Shown piece by piece: positions 45,301 through 52,537 of a DNA stretch of 64,000 nucleotides. Every line of letters starts with the position of its first letter. Position 1 is the first letter of the stretch. Under the pieces are notes generated by a model. It made no database searches and had not been told where the DNA came from. It saw only the letters and a list, made by a program, of their open reading frames with translations. Location: NCBI RefSeq assembly GCF_001421765.1, contig NZ_LMLA01000008.1, positions 906-64,905 on the forward strand, written 5' to 3'. Source of the DNA: Sphingomonas sp. Leaf32 (lineage in GTDB: Bacteria > Pseudomonadota > Alphaproteobacteria > Sphingomonadales > Sphingomonadaceae). The translations under genes were made by a program, and so were the position numbers.

Positions 45301-45549
45301 CCACGGCCATTGCGACCGGGGACGCCGGATCAGCGTGGCGATGGCGATCGGGTTGGCCAGCCAGAGGAGTCCCGCACCGTCCAGCCATCGGTCGGCGCAC
45401 AGCATGACCGCGGCGAGAACATAGATCAGCAGCCCATAGCCGATGCCAAGCGCCGCCATCGGCAACGGCGGACGGCGGCGAAGGGACGACATCGTCCATG
45501 GCTGATGCAGGGATGCCATGGCATCGGATGTCCCTGATTCGCCGGTCAT
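42310..45549 (-). CDS. Hybrid sensor histidine kinase: MASE1-PAS-PAS-HisKA-HATPase-REC-HPt
   Basis: 1079 residues. Order: MASE1-like membrane sensor (about 33-310), PAS (about 318-430) and PAS (about 450-567), HisKA with His595 (ISHEIRTPL), HATPase with GGTGLGLSISRML near 766, receiver with Asp886 (LVLMDVQMPVMDG) and HPt with His1022 (AHAFHGAAASMGA). The HPt Lys usually two residues after the Leu/Phe is His here. A full His-Asp-His relay, most likely feeding the convergent response regulator. ATG at 45549; an in-frame TTG lies two codons upstream. Confidence 0.92.
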   Translation of the reverse strand: MTGESGTSDAMASLHQPWTMSSLRRRPPLPMAALGIGYGLLIYVLAAVMLCADRWLDGAGLLWLANPIAIATLIRRPRSQWPWLLCITGIALVLANGWRHDDWRLLIGYGLIDLISITAVASLIRLVHPDPRLLRGYVTIVLIALAGAGLITALFIQFRLAMFGTVTSLSAIQWFAANAMGMIVLLPALKATRRALSEELDVLSPSVIVVVALTAALAGVIFTMNSYLVLFLLLPCGVFSALLYRFAGAAASTIAVSVVATVCTLQGVGPIYDLMMSRADRILYLQLFIGAFTLTVFPVAALVYEQWLALKEIRDNERHLRLLADHSTDLIVRLGPDGLRRYASSGSERLLGYPPEQMVGHSPFQMIHPDDRDRVQRCLAALTPTGGSLVVRYRMRHRDGRYLWLEGAFRLVGDDPASAEVIGSVRDIADRRAAEREAVASFDELEEQQRLLAMAESAAGIGHWRLNLADWRLFWSPEVFRIHGVEGDCEPGIATAIRYYHPEDRTKVRDRIGMAIANGEPFEFDARIVRPDGQMRWVRSRGQAETAPGAGIVGLFGVFQDVTEHVAAMTDLRAAREEAERALAAKATFTATISHEIRTPLTSILAAVQLLRDTPDRAERMRHLDSLETAGRTLSDIVDDVLTFSKLEGGHGSPEAIAFEPRELLQTVAGLFAAEARKHALSIKLDAPAGRVVGDPARLQRVLTNLVGNAVKFTRTGSVSIWASREDGDLWRFQVTDTGVGIRDDRLEAIFEPFVQADASTTRSYGGTGLGLSISRMLVESMRGTIQVVSRPGDGSRFWFDIPLPAATVVDDAGGPTLAMPRAAQAPDGRPPMTVLVAEDNDTNRYLLAEIVRRLGHQVVAVENGARAVEYVTATAGNPVDLVLMDVQMPVMDGLAATRAIRAWSGAGAAVPIHAITADLSNERRADITQAGMNGVLTKPVDMAQLSALLDNAATAPPRSPVASPVSDVIDPLRIRALTDALGPEQRNTLLALFIEDARRVPGRLRTLLTHGRNNLARREAHAFHGAAASMGAANLIAALAEIEGLADDATIDPGVIDRLDRCAQDVIEAARTAMRGAA

Positions 45550-45587
45550 ACGCAATGCTACTCAGGATAGGGGCGGCAGACGATCCG

Positions 45588-46691
45588 CTATTGCGCGGCG
45601 GCCGGATCGTCGTCCGACGCTACGGCATGGCCGCTACCCGCCCAGCGTCCGGCGAACCAGCGTCCGGCCAGCGCCGGCAGGCCGGGCGGCAGGAACAGCC
45701 AGTCGCGGATCGCCGGCCCCCGATCGGCACCGATGACACGCTTGTATCCGCTGTCGCCTGCGCCCCAGTCGACCTGCGTCATCCCGTCGTCCAATGCGCG
45801 GACGAGGTTGCGATAATAGAGCACCCTGCCGGGCGAATGCTTCGCGAACCGGACGTCATAGCTGTTGGCGATCGCATATTTCAGCGTGCCGGCATTCAGA
45901 TCGAACGAGAATGCCGCCGGCTGTCCGTCCATTCGCAGCACCGCGGCCCACAGCATGTCGGCGATGACCGGATCGGTCGCTGCCTTGCGCCAGAAGCCGC
46001 CATGGCCGGCGGCGGTGAACTTGGCGTCGCGGCCATCGGTCCGCTCGGCGATCCAACTGGCATTCTCGATCGCGGCGAGTGAATCGAACGCCTCCGCCGT
46101 CCAATCGTGTCCGGTGACGAACGACCAGCCCGGCGTGCCGATTCCGGCGAGATGCTTTTCGAGAAACCGGTTCTTGCGCAGCGTCGAATTGCGCGGCCAG
46201 ACGCCCTCCGCCCGGAGCGCCGCCATGTCGAGCAGATAGCTGTCCGCGATGAAGCGCGGCAGGGCGCGCCAGCCCCTGGCGTCGGCCGCGGCCTGCAACC
46301 CGACGAGCAGCGGGTCGCCGTCATAGACCGGACCGATCCGGAACCCGCGCGTCGCCCGCCTCGCACCGTCCAGCAACGCGACGAAGTCGGCGGCACCGGC
46401 ATCCACCGCGACCGGGCCGCTGCGGAACGGCCAGTAGCAGCCCGGGACCTGTCCGATGCGCAGCCATGCCGGCCCCAGGCCGATCAACGGCAGCGCGATG
46501 ACTGCCCGTCCGTCGCGCTCGACGACCAGCGTCCGCGCGCTCCCGCCATAGCTGTCGATCGCCGCCGCATACCATTGCCGGCGCAGGAAGCGGTGCGTCT
46601 CCCGCGCCTCCGCAGCAACCGCATCGACGGATGCAGGGATGCCGTCCACGACGCGAACGATGGGAGCGATGGCGACGGGTGGAGACAACAT
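45588..46691 (-). CDS. CelD/BcsL-like GNAT acetyltransferase
   Basis: 367 residues of the double-GNAT type found in CelD/BcsL proteins, linked to extracellular polysaccharide work. FRIGPVYDGDPLL and the C-terminal KYAIANSYDVRFAKHSPGRV followed by VDWGAGDSGYKRVIG are typical. It may acetylate a polysaccharide precursor or be a FemAB-like peptidyl transfer enzyme; the neighbours do not decide. ATG at 46691. Confidence 0.75.
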   Translation of the reverse strand: MLSPPVAIAPIVRVVDGIPASVDAVAAEARETHRFLRRQWYAAAIDSYGGSARTLVVERDGRAVIALPLIGLGPAWLRIGQVPGCYWPFRSGPVAVDAGAADFVALLDGARRATRGFRIGPVYDGDPLLVGLQAAADARGWRALPRFIADSYLLDMAALRAEGVWPRNSTLRKNRFLEKHLAGIGTPGWSFVTGHDWTAEAFDSLAAIENASWIAERTDGRDAKFTAAGHGGFWRKAATDPVIADMLWAAVLRMDGQPAAFSFDLNAGTLKYAIANSYDVRFAKHSPGRVLYYRNLVRALDDGMTQVDWGAGDSGYKRVIGADRGPAIRDWLFLPPGLPALAGRWFAGRWAGSGHAVASDDDPAAAQ

Positions 46692-46807
46692 GACAGCCTA
46701 TTGCCACGAACCTCTTACGATCTGGTAGCGCCATCACCGCACGGCGCGGACCATCGGCGGTGGCCCGCGGCCTTGCCCCTGCCCGGTGCGCAAGGCATAT
46801 CGATCCG

Positions 46808-47269
46808 GTGGAATTCGAACCTGTCCTGTCGACCGTCGCGAAGACGATCCAGACCGCCATCGCGCCGGTCTTCCTGCTGGCCGGCATCGGGGCGATCCTG
46901 AACGTCATGGTCGGCCGCCTGGCGCGGATCGTCGACCGGGCGCGCGACCTCGAAAAACTGCATCCCAGCTCCACCGGCCCCGAACATTCCCGGCATGTGT
47001 TCGAACTGCGCCTGCTCGACCGGCGCATCCGCATCATCAACAATGCGGTATTCCTGGTCGTGCTGTCGGCGGTCGCCAACTGTACCGTGGTCGCGATGCT
47101 GTTCATCGCCGAGCTGCTCGACCTGGGGCTGGGCAAGGCGGTCGCGATCAGCTTCGTGCTGTCGATGGTGCTGCTGATCGGCGGACTGGTGTGGTTCCTG
47201 TTCGAGGTCCGGCTGTCGGTCCATGCGATCCGGGTGCGCGCCGAACTGCTGGAGCGCGAACGCGCATGA
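46808..47269 (+). CDS. DUF2721 membrane protein
   Basis: 153 residues with about three membrane helices. TAIAPVFLLAGIGAILNVMV with RLARIVDRARDLE, then ELRLLDRRIRIINNAVFLVV, is the DUF2721 signature. Unknown function. A GTG at 46808 (EFEPVLSTVAKT) is the preferred start. Overlaps the next gene by ATGA. Confidence 0.8.
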   Translation: MEFEPVLSTVAKTIQTAIAPVFLLAGIGAILNVMVGRLARIVDRARDLEKLHPSSTGPEHSRHVFELRLLDRRIRIINNAVFLVVLSAVANCTVVAMLFIAELLDLGLGKAVAISFVLSMVLLIGGLVWFLFEVRLSVHAIRVRAELLERERA

Positions 47270-47670
47270 CGCCGCGGCGCGAACGCGTGCTGTTGCAGGC
47301 GGTGATCGCGCTGGTGTGCATCGTGCCCTTCGGCGCTTCGCTGGCCGGCATCCTGCACGGCGCCGCATGGCTGCAACCGACACCGACGACCGAGATGGAC
47401 AGCCATTTCCGCTATCTCTCCGGCCTGTTCCTCGGGCTGGGCCTGGGCTTTGCCAGCTGTATTCCCGGCATCGAACGCAAGAGCGGCCGCTTCCGGCTGC
47501 TCGGCATGATGGTCGTCATCGGCGGATTTGCGCGGCTATTGTCGCTGGCGACGGTCGGCGTACCGCCGACCGGTCATATGGTCGGGCTGTGCATCGAACT
47601 GATCGTCGTGCCGCTGCTGCTGGCGTGGCAGACGCGCGTCGCCCATCGCTGTCGCGTGCCGTCGGCGTAA
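47266..47670 (+). CDS. DUF4345-type membrane protein
   Basis: 134 residues with four helices. HFRYLSGLFLGLGLGFASCI and GFARLLSLATVGVPP fit the DUF4345 family. Unknown function. ATGA overlap with the DUF2721 gene indicates a two-gene unit, perhaps a small membrane complex. Confidence 0.72.
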   Translation: MTPRRERVLLQAVIALVCIVPFGASLAGILHGAAWLQPTPTTEMDSHFRYLSGLFLGLGLGFASCIPGIERKSGRFRLLGMMVVIGGFARLLSLATVGVPPTGHMVGLCIELIVVPLLLAWQTRVAHRCRVPSA

Positions 47671-47710
47671 CCGGCTTTCGGCGGGTCCGACACCCCCGCC
47701 CCCCTTTCGG

Positions 47711-48331
47711 TCAGCGGGCGACGGGTTCCAGCGCCGCGGCAGGTACCCAGCCTTCGGATCGCACCTGCCGGTCGGAGGGATAGATGACCCGGACATTCGC
47801 GCCCGACCGCGCGGCGATACCCACCACATCGCCCTGCACGACATAGGCCCTGCCCGCCGCGCCGCCCGGTTGCGCGCGCAACGGCACCTTCACCGCCCGG
47901 ACCCGCGCCAGGCCGGTCCATCCGCCGGCACCGGTGCGCGACAGCTCCAGCCCCTTGGGATCGTCGAGGAACGGCCCCGCGACCTGCGCACAGCCCGAAA
48001 GGTTTCCGCTGCCCGGCAGCGTCAGCCGTACGCCGTCACCGGTCGGGTCGATCCGCCCGACCGGAGGTTGCTTCGCCCCATAGGGCGTGGCCAGCGCGCG
48101 GACCGTCGCGCCCCGTGCGTCCAACCGGCCGGTCACGACGAAATCGCAGCGCCGGTTGCCTCCGCCTTCCTGTTCCATCAGGAAACGACCGACGACGCGA
48201 CCATCGGGCGCGACGGCCAGCGACAACCCTTCATACAGCCCCGAACGCAACGACGACGCGGCGGGCGGGCGCGCCTCCGCACAGCCGGCGATCAGGAGCA
48301 ATGCCGCGGCGGCGGTGTACGACGTCTTCAA
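47711..48331 (-). CDS. Lipoprotein, partner of the muramidase gene
   Basis: 206 residues. Lipobox LLIAGC places the acylated Cys at residue 17. The mature part has four further Cys and a C-terminal SH3-like stretch (VVGIAARSGANVRVIYPSDR, GWVPAAALEPVAR). The start is TTG at 48331, supported by GGGAGG about 8 bases upstream; the TTGA overlap with the muramidase stop couples the two. An immunity or cell-wall partner role is possible. Confidence 0.72.
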   Translation of the reverse strand: MKTSYTAAAALLLIAGCAEARPPAASSLRSGLYEGLSLAVAPDGRVVGRFLMEQEGGGNRRCDFVVTGRLDARGATVRALATPYGAKQPPVGRIDPTGDGVRLTLPGSGNLSGCAQVAGPFLDDPKGLELSRTGAGGWTGLARVRAVKVPLRAQPGGAAGRAYVVQGDVVGIAARSGANVRVIYPSDRQVRSEGWVPAAALEPVAR

Positions 48332-49410
48332 ACCTTGCCTCCCAATGCCTTGTATTCGCGCGCGAACTGCTTGTCGTAGGTGCCGTAGTCGTCGCCGTTA
48401 TAGGCGCGTGCCATGCCGGTGAAATCCTTGCGGCGCAGCGCCGACACCATGCCCGGTGTCTTCAGGCAGTAGCCGACGAACGCCTCCAATTGCCCGCGCT
48501 CGCCCGCCTTCATCGCCTCGACGAATGCGAAGACGTCCTTGTAGCCGCATTTCCAGTAATTCGCGCCCAGCACCTGGCACATGCCCCACGACGTCGATTG
48601 CAACGCGGCATCGGCGTCCAGCGCCATCGCCTCGCGCAGCGTCCGCCATGCCGTCGCATGGTCCTTGTTGTTCTTCTGCCACTGCCATCCGGCCTTCGTC
48701 TTGTACGGATAGGACAGCAGCGGATGCGTCTCGTCATATCGCTTCTTGGTCAGCTTGCGGAACCAATGCCCCTCAAACGCGATCTTGGGCAGGCCATCCG
48801 CGCCGAAGCCGGATCGCCCGCCCGATTCGACAGTGGCGAGCGCCCGAACCAACAGCGGATCGATGTCGCGTCCCAGCCGTGCCGCCGCGTCGATATAGTC
48901 GCGATCGGTCAGCTTGCGCGCCGCGCCACCGCTGGCGGCCGGCGCCGGCGCGGCCGGGGTGGCACTTTTTCCGGCGGTGCGACCGGCAGGCGACGGCGCG
49001 CTGACCCGGCGTTCGCGGCTGCGATCGGCGAACAGCGAACTCCACGCACCCGCCATCGCCCGTTGCAGTTCCGCCAGTTGCCCCTGCGCCCAACTGGTCC
49101 AGGAATCGTCGGCATCGGCCGGCGGTGCGGGACGACGAGCGCGCATCCGCTCCCCCGCCCGCGCCAGCAGCATCTGCAATGTGCGCCCTTCCGGATCGAC
49201 CCGCCCATCGGGATGGGGATAGCGCAGCACCTCGCGCTGGAACCGGTTGATCCGTTCGACCAGCGCGGCGTCCGACCGCCCGTTTTCCGGCCGGGCGGCG
49301 CGGTCGTCGATGGCGTTGAACAAATGCTGGACCGTGCGCACATCGGCCGGCCGATTCGCGGCGCGACGTCCCTTTCCCACCGGTGCGGTCAACAACCCGC
49401 GAGCACCCAT
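48328..49410 (-). CDS. N-acetylmuramidase (DUF3380 family) with N-terminal PG-binding-like domain
   Basis: 360 residues. N-terminal peptidoglycan-binding-like part (VQHLFNAIDDRAARPENGRS), a Pro/Ala linker (about 115-160), then the muramidase domain with LATVESGGRSGFG, KIAFEGHWFRKLT and STSWGMCQVLGANYWKCGYK. It cuts the glycan backbone of peptidoglycan. No signal peptide is evident, so export must be by another route or it acts in phage-like lysis; no phage genes are near. ATG at 49410 with GGAG upstream. Confidence 0.83.
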   Translation of the reverse strand: MGARGLLTAPVGKGRRAANRPADVRTVQHLFNAIDDRAARPENGRSDAALVERINRFQREVLRYPHPDGRVDPEGRTLQMLLARAGERMRARRPAPPADADDSWTSWAQGQLAELQRAMAGAWSSLFADRSRERRVSAPSPAGRTAGKSATPAAPAPAASGGAARKLTDRDYIDAAARLGRDIDPLLVRALATVESGGRSGFGADGLPKIAFEGHWFRKLTKKRYDETHPLLSYPYKTKAGWQWQKNNKDHATAWRTLREAMALDADAALQSTSWGMCQVLGANYWKCGYKDVFAFVEAMKAGERGQLEAFVGYCLKTPGMVSALRRKDFTGMARAYNGDDYGTYDKQFAREYKALGGKV

Positions 49411-49798
49411 CTCGTTTCTCCGTAGTACGGCGAACGCTGATGGCGGCATCGTCGCCCCGATCGGTGGTTCGACGCAACCCCTGTCGCGCCGAAAAAATAG
49501 TAGCGATGCCCATTTAGCCACTTGCATTTCAGGGAAGCGGCAGAGGTCCGCGCGTCGCAGAATGTCCGGCTTCGCCTGCCGATCCGTTCCGCGCCGGTCG
49601 CAAAATTTAGCCGCTTGCGCGATGGCAAATTTGCTACAATTAGTAGTGTCGATGGCGGCGCACCCGCTACAAATAGTATTCACCTCGACCGAAGCCGGTG
49701 ACGCTCCCTATGCGTCGCCGGGTCTCGTTCGGACCGGCGACAAGCCGATTTTTGTCCGTGGGGATGTGACGCCCCGCCGAACACAGGAAAGCGGGACG
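49411..49798. other. nrdA upstream region
   Basis: 388 bases with no gene between the muramidase and nrdA starts. The stretch 49590-49680 is AT-richer and holds the repeated GCTACAA(A/T)TAGTA site described separately. A partial relative, GAAAAAATAGTAGC, occurs around 49491-49504 on the other strand. Confidence 0.55.
49632..49677 (+). promoter_or_regulatory. Repeated 13-mer upstream of nrdA, candidate NrdR boxes
   Basis: GCTACAATTAGTA at 49632-49644 and GCTACAAATAGTA at 49665-49677 start 33 bases apart, about three helical turns, and differ at one position. Each is an imperfect palindrome (CTAC...GTAG). Paired boxes at helical spacing upstream of ribonucleotide reductase genes are the hallmark of NrdR control. 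The sequence is not the textbook NrdR consensus, so the regulator is inferred. Confidence 0.5.
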
Positions 49799-51697
49799 AT
49801 GAGCTTTCAGGATAGTCAGGACGCCCAGATGAACGAACTGCAATTCGCCGATCCGGCCCCCGCCGCGCCGGCTCCCGAACGCACCAGCCACACGGTCGAC
49901 GCCCTGCTCCATGCGGTAGAAGTCGATCATTCGCGCGACGCGCTGCTGACCGATTTCGGCAAGGATACGCTGAAGGACCGCTATCTGCTGCCGGGCGAAT
50001 CGTACCAGGACCTGTTCGTGCGCGTCGCGTCGGCCTATGCCGATGACGCCGCCCATGCGCAGCGGCTGTACGACTATATCTCGAAGCTGTGGTTCATGCC
50101 GGCGACGCCGGTGCTGTCGAACGGCGGCACCGGACGCGGCCTGCCGATCAGTTGCTATCTCAACTCGGTCCCCGACAGCCTCGAAGGCATCGTCGAAACG
50201 TGGAACGAGAATGTATGGCTGGCATCGCGCGGCGGCGGCATCGGTACCTATTGGGGCAGCGTGCGCGGCATCGGCGAGCCGGTCGGGCTGAACGGCAAGA
50301 CCAGCGGCATCATTCCGTTCGTCCGCGTCATGGATTCGCTGACCCTCGCCATTTCGCAGGGGTCGCTGCGCCGCGGATCGGCCGCCTGCTATCTCGACAT
50401 CAGCCATCCGGAGATCGAGGAGTTCCTCGAAATCCGCAAACCCTCGGGCGATTTTAACCGCAAGGCGTTGAACCTCCACCACGGTGTGCTCATCCCCGAC
50501 GCGTTCATGGAAGCGGTGCGCGACGGCGCTGAATGGAACCTGACCAGCCCCAAGGACGGGTCGGTCCGCGCCACGGTCGACGCCCGGTCGCTGTTCCAGA
50601 AGCTGGTCGAGACCCGCCTCGCCACCGGCGAACCGTACATCGTGTTCAGCGATCACGTGAACAACACGATGCCCAAGCATCACCGCGACCTGGGCCTGAA
50701 GGTGTCGACCTCGAACCTGTGCAGCGAGATCACGCTGCCGACCGGCAAGGACCACCTTGGCAACGACCGTACCGCCGTGTGCTGCCTGTCGTCGCTGAAC
50801 CTCGAAACCTGGGACGAATGGAACGGCGACAAGCGGTTCATCGAGGATGTGATGCGTTTCCTCGACAATGTGCTGACCGACTATATCGAGCGTGCGCCCG
50901 ACGAAATGGCCCGTGCCCGTTATTCGGCCAGCCGCGAACGTTCGGTCGGCCTGGGCGTGATGGGCTTCCACTCGTTCCTGCAGGCGCGGTCGCTGCCGTT
51001 CGAAGGGGCGATGGCGAAGGCGTGGAACCTCAAGATCTTCCGCCACGTCAACGCGCAGGTGAACGAGGCGTCGATGCACCTCGCCAACGAACGTGGCCCC
51101 TGCCCCGACGCCGCCGACATGGGCGTGATGGAGCGGTTCAGCTGCAAGATGGCGATCGCGCCGACCGCGTCGATCAGCATCATCTGCGGCGGGACCAGCG
51201 CGTGCATCGAACCGATCCCGGCCAACATCTATACCCACAAGACGCTGAGCGGATCGTGGTCGGTCAAGAACCCGTATCTCGAAAAGCTGCTGATCGCGAA
51301 GTCGAAGAACAGCGACGCGGTGTGGAACACGATCCTCGAGCGTGGCGGGTCGGTTCAGCATCTCGATTTCCTGTCGGTCGAGGAAAAGGATACGTTCAAG
51401 ACCAGCTTCGAGATCGACCAGCGCTGGCTGCTCGAACTGGCCGGCGACCGTGCGCCATTCATCGATCAGGCGCAGTCGCTGAACCTGTTCATCCCGGCCG
51501 ATGTCGAGAAGTGGGACCTGCTGATGCTCCACTATCGCGCGTGGGAGCTGGGCATCAAATCGCTCTATTACCTGCGGTCGAAGTCGGTGCAGCGCGCCGG
51601 ATTCGCCGGTGGCGTCGAGGCGGACAATACGTCCGAGCTGGCCAAGTTCGATCTGGGCGAGACGACGGATTATGATGAGTGCTTGGCTTGTCAGTAA
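49799..51697 (+). CDS. nrdA: Ribonucleoside-diphosphate reductase alpha subunit
   Basis: 632 residues. Active-site segments: LPISCYLNSVPDS (early Cys), SSLNLETW, and LCSEITLP; the C-terminal DECLACQ carries the redox CxxC pair. It lacks an obvious N-terminal ATP-cone, with only a short N-terminus before DFGKDTLKDRYLLPGE. It reduces ribonucleotides with NrdB. ATG at 49799 follows GGGACG. nrdB is 840 bases away. Confidence 0.94.
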   Translation: MSFQDSQDAQMNELQFADPAPAAPAPERTSHTVDALLHAVEVDHSRDALLTDFGKDTLKDRYLLPGESYQDLFVRVASAYADDAAHAQRLYDYISKLWFMPATPVLSNGGTGRGLPISCYLNSVPDSLEGIVETWNENVWLASRGGGIGTYWGSVRGIGEPVGLNGKTSGIIPFVRVMDSLTLAISQGSLRRGSAACYLDISHPEIEEFLEIRKPSGDFNRKALNLHHGVLIPDAFMEAVRDGAEWNLTSPKDGSVRATVDARSLFQKLVETRLATGEPYIVFSDHVNNTMPKHHRDLGLKVSTSNLCSEITLPTGKDHLGNDRTAVCCLSSLNLETWDEWNGDKRFIEDVMRFLDNVLTDYIERAPDEMARARYSASRERSVGLGVMGFHSFLQARSLPFEGAMAKAWNLKIFRHVNAQVNEASMHLANERGPCPDAADMGVMERFSCKMAIAPTASISIICGGTSACIEPIPANIYTHKTLSGSWSVKNPYLEKLLIAKSKNSDAVWNTILERGGSVQHLDFLSVEEKDTFKTSFEIDQRWLLELAGDRAPFIDQAQSLNLFIPADVEKWDLLMLHYRAWELGIKSLYYLRSKSVQRAGFAGGVEADNTSELAKFDLGETTDYDECLACQ

Positions 51698-51705
51698 GCG
51701 GGTCG

Positions 51706-51731
51706 CCCTGCCTTGCTCAAGCAAGGCAGGG
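51706..51731 (+). terminator. Hairpin after nrdA
   Basis: A perfect 11-bp stem, CCCTGCCTTGC / GCAAGGCAGGG, with a TCAA loop, 8 bases after the stop. No clear U-tract. It probably ends the nrdA message, so nrdB needs its own promoter. Confidence 0.65.
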
Positions 51732-51802
51732 ACAGACCACGGCGGGCAGCGGGGGCGCGTAGCGTCGTCGTCTGACGGCGTGGTCGTGCAAACTGCGGCC
51801 AA

Positions 51803-51825
51803 GAAAAAGGGGGCACGCAGCCCCC
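51803..51825 (-). terminator. Terminator of the DUF2171 gene
   Basis: On the minus strand, GGGGGC and GCCCCC pair around a 5-base loop, followed by TTTTTCTT. It lies 27 bases after that gene's stop, facing the nrdA hairpin. Confidence 0.75.
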
Positions 51826-51851
51826 TTCCCCGTCGCGATGTTCGCGATCGA

Positions 51852-52127
51852 TCAGATGGCGGCGCCATCTTCTTCGGTTTCGAACGTCACCGCGACATCG
51901 GCATTGGCGCTCAGGCGGACGGTGTCGCCCTCGACCTCGGCGACGAGACCGCCGTCGATATAATGGTGATGACCGGCATGGCTGCTTTCGGCACCTTCGA
52001 CTTCCGCGCCGCTGTCCTTCTTGGTCAGCTTGATGCGGTCGCCCTCGACGCGGTCGACGGTGCCGACATGCACGCCATCGGCGCCGATGACTTCGGCATG
52101 TTCGTTGATGTTGCTGAGATCGGCCAT
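51852..52127 (-). CDS. DUF2171 domain protein
   Basis: 91 residues. HAEVIGADGVHVGTVDRVEG and DRIKLTKKDSG form the PRC-barrel-like DUF2171 core; acidic with a His-rich GHHHYI segment. Often linked to stress responses; the exact role is unknown. ATG at 52127 with AGGAGAAC upstream. It is on the opposite strand between nrdA and nrdB. Confidence 0.83.
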   Translation of the reverse strand: MADLSNINEHAEVIGADGVHVGTVDRVEGDRIKLTKKDSGAEVEGAESSHAGHHHYIDGGLVAEVEGDTVRLSANADVAVTFETEEDGAAI

Positions 52128-52180
52128 GGTAGTTCTCCTGTGGGGGCGGCGGTGAAACGCACGGCCCCCGCGTTGGTCGC

Positions 52181-52378
52181 ATGACCGCGAACGTCCTCAT
52201 CATGTTGTGCGTCGCGATGGTGGCGGGCGGCGTCGGGCTGTGGCTGCTGCTGCGCCTCAGGTCGCGTGCCACGCCGCAGAGCCGCTATGCGCATGGCATG
52301 ACGGGGATGATGGCACTGGCGCTGGGGATCATCCTGACGATCTTCGGCGTGGCGCAATGGTCGTGGGGGTCGGCGTGA
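52181..52378 (+). CDS. Small two-helix membrane protein
   Basis: 65 residues with two membrane helices (VLIMLCVAMVAGGVGLWLLL and MMALALGIILTIFGVAQW) joined by a basic loop (RLRSRATPQSR). Not recognised. Divergent from the DUF2171 gene. Confidence 0.55.
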   Translation: MTANVLIMLCVAMVAGGVGLWLLLRLRSRATPQSRYAHGMTGMMALALGIILTIFGVAQWSWGSA

Positions 52379-52393
52379 CCCCCTCACCCACAT

Positions 52394-52492
52394 CGTCATT
52401 CCGGCGAAGGCCGGAATCCATGGACACGGGCGTTCTCGATCGAGACGCGACCGTTTCCCCATCCATGGATCCCGGCCTGCGCCGGGATGACG
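52394..52492. repeat. Paired palindromic repeat, close copy of 5751-5848
   Basis: CGTCATTCCGGCGAAGGCCG at the left and GGCCTGCGCCGGGATGACG at the right are inverted arms; both carry ATCCATGGA. It lies between the small membrane gene and nrdB. Confidence 0.78.
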
Positions 52493-52537
52493 TTCGAGTT
52501 TTCAGTTTCCCTATGTCAGTTTCCCCGGAGTAACCCC

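Noticed and set aside
48328..49410. Prophage remnant around the muramidase
   Set aside because: No holin, terminase, capsid or integrase genes or att-like repeats flank it.
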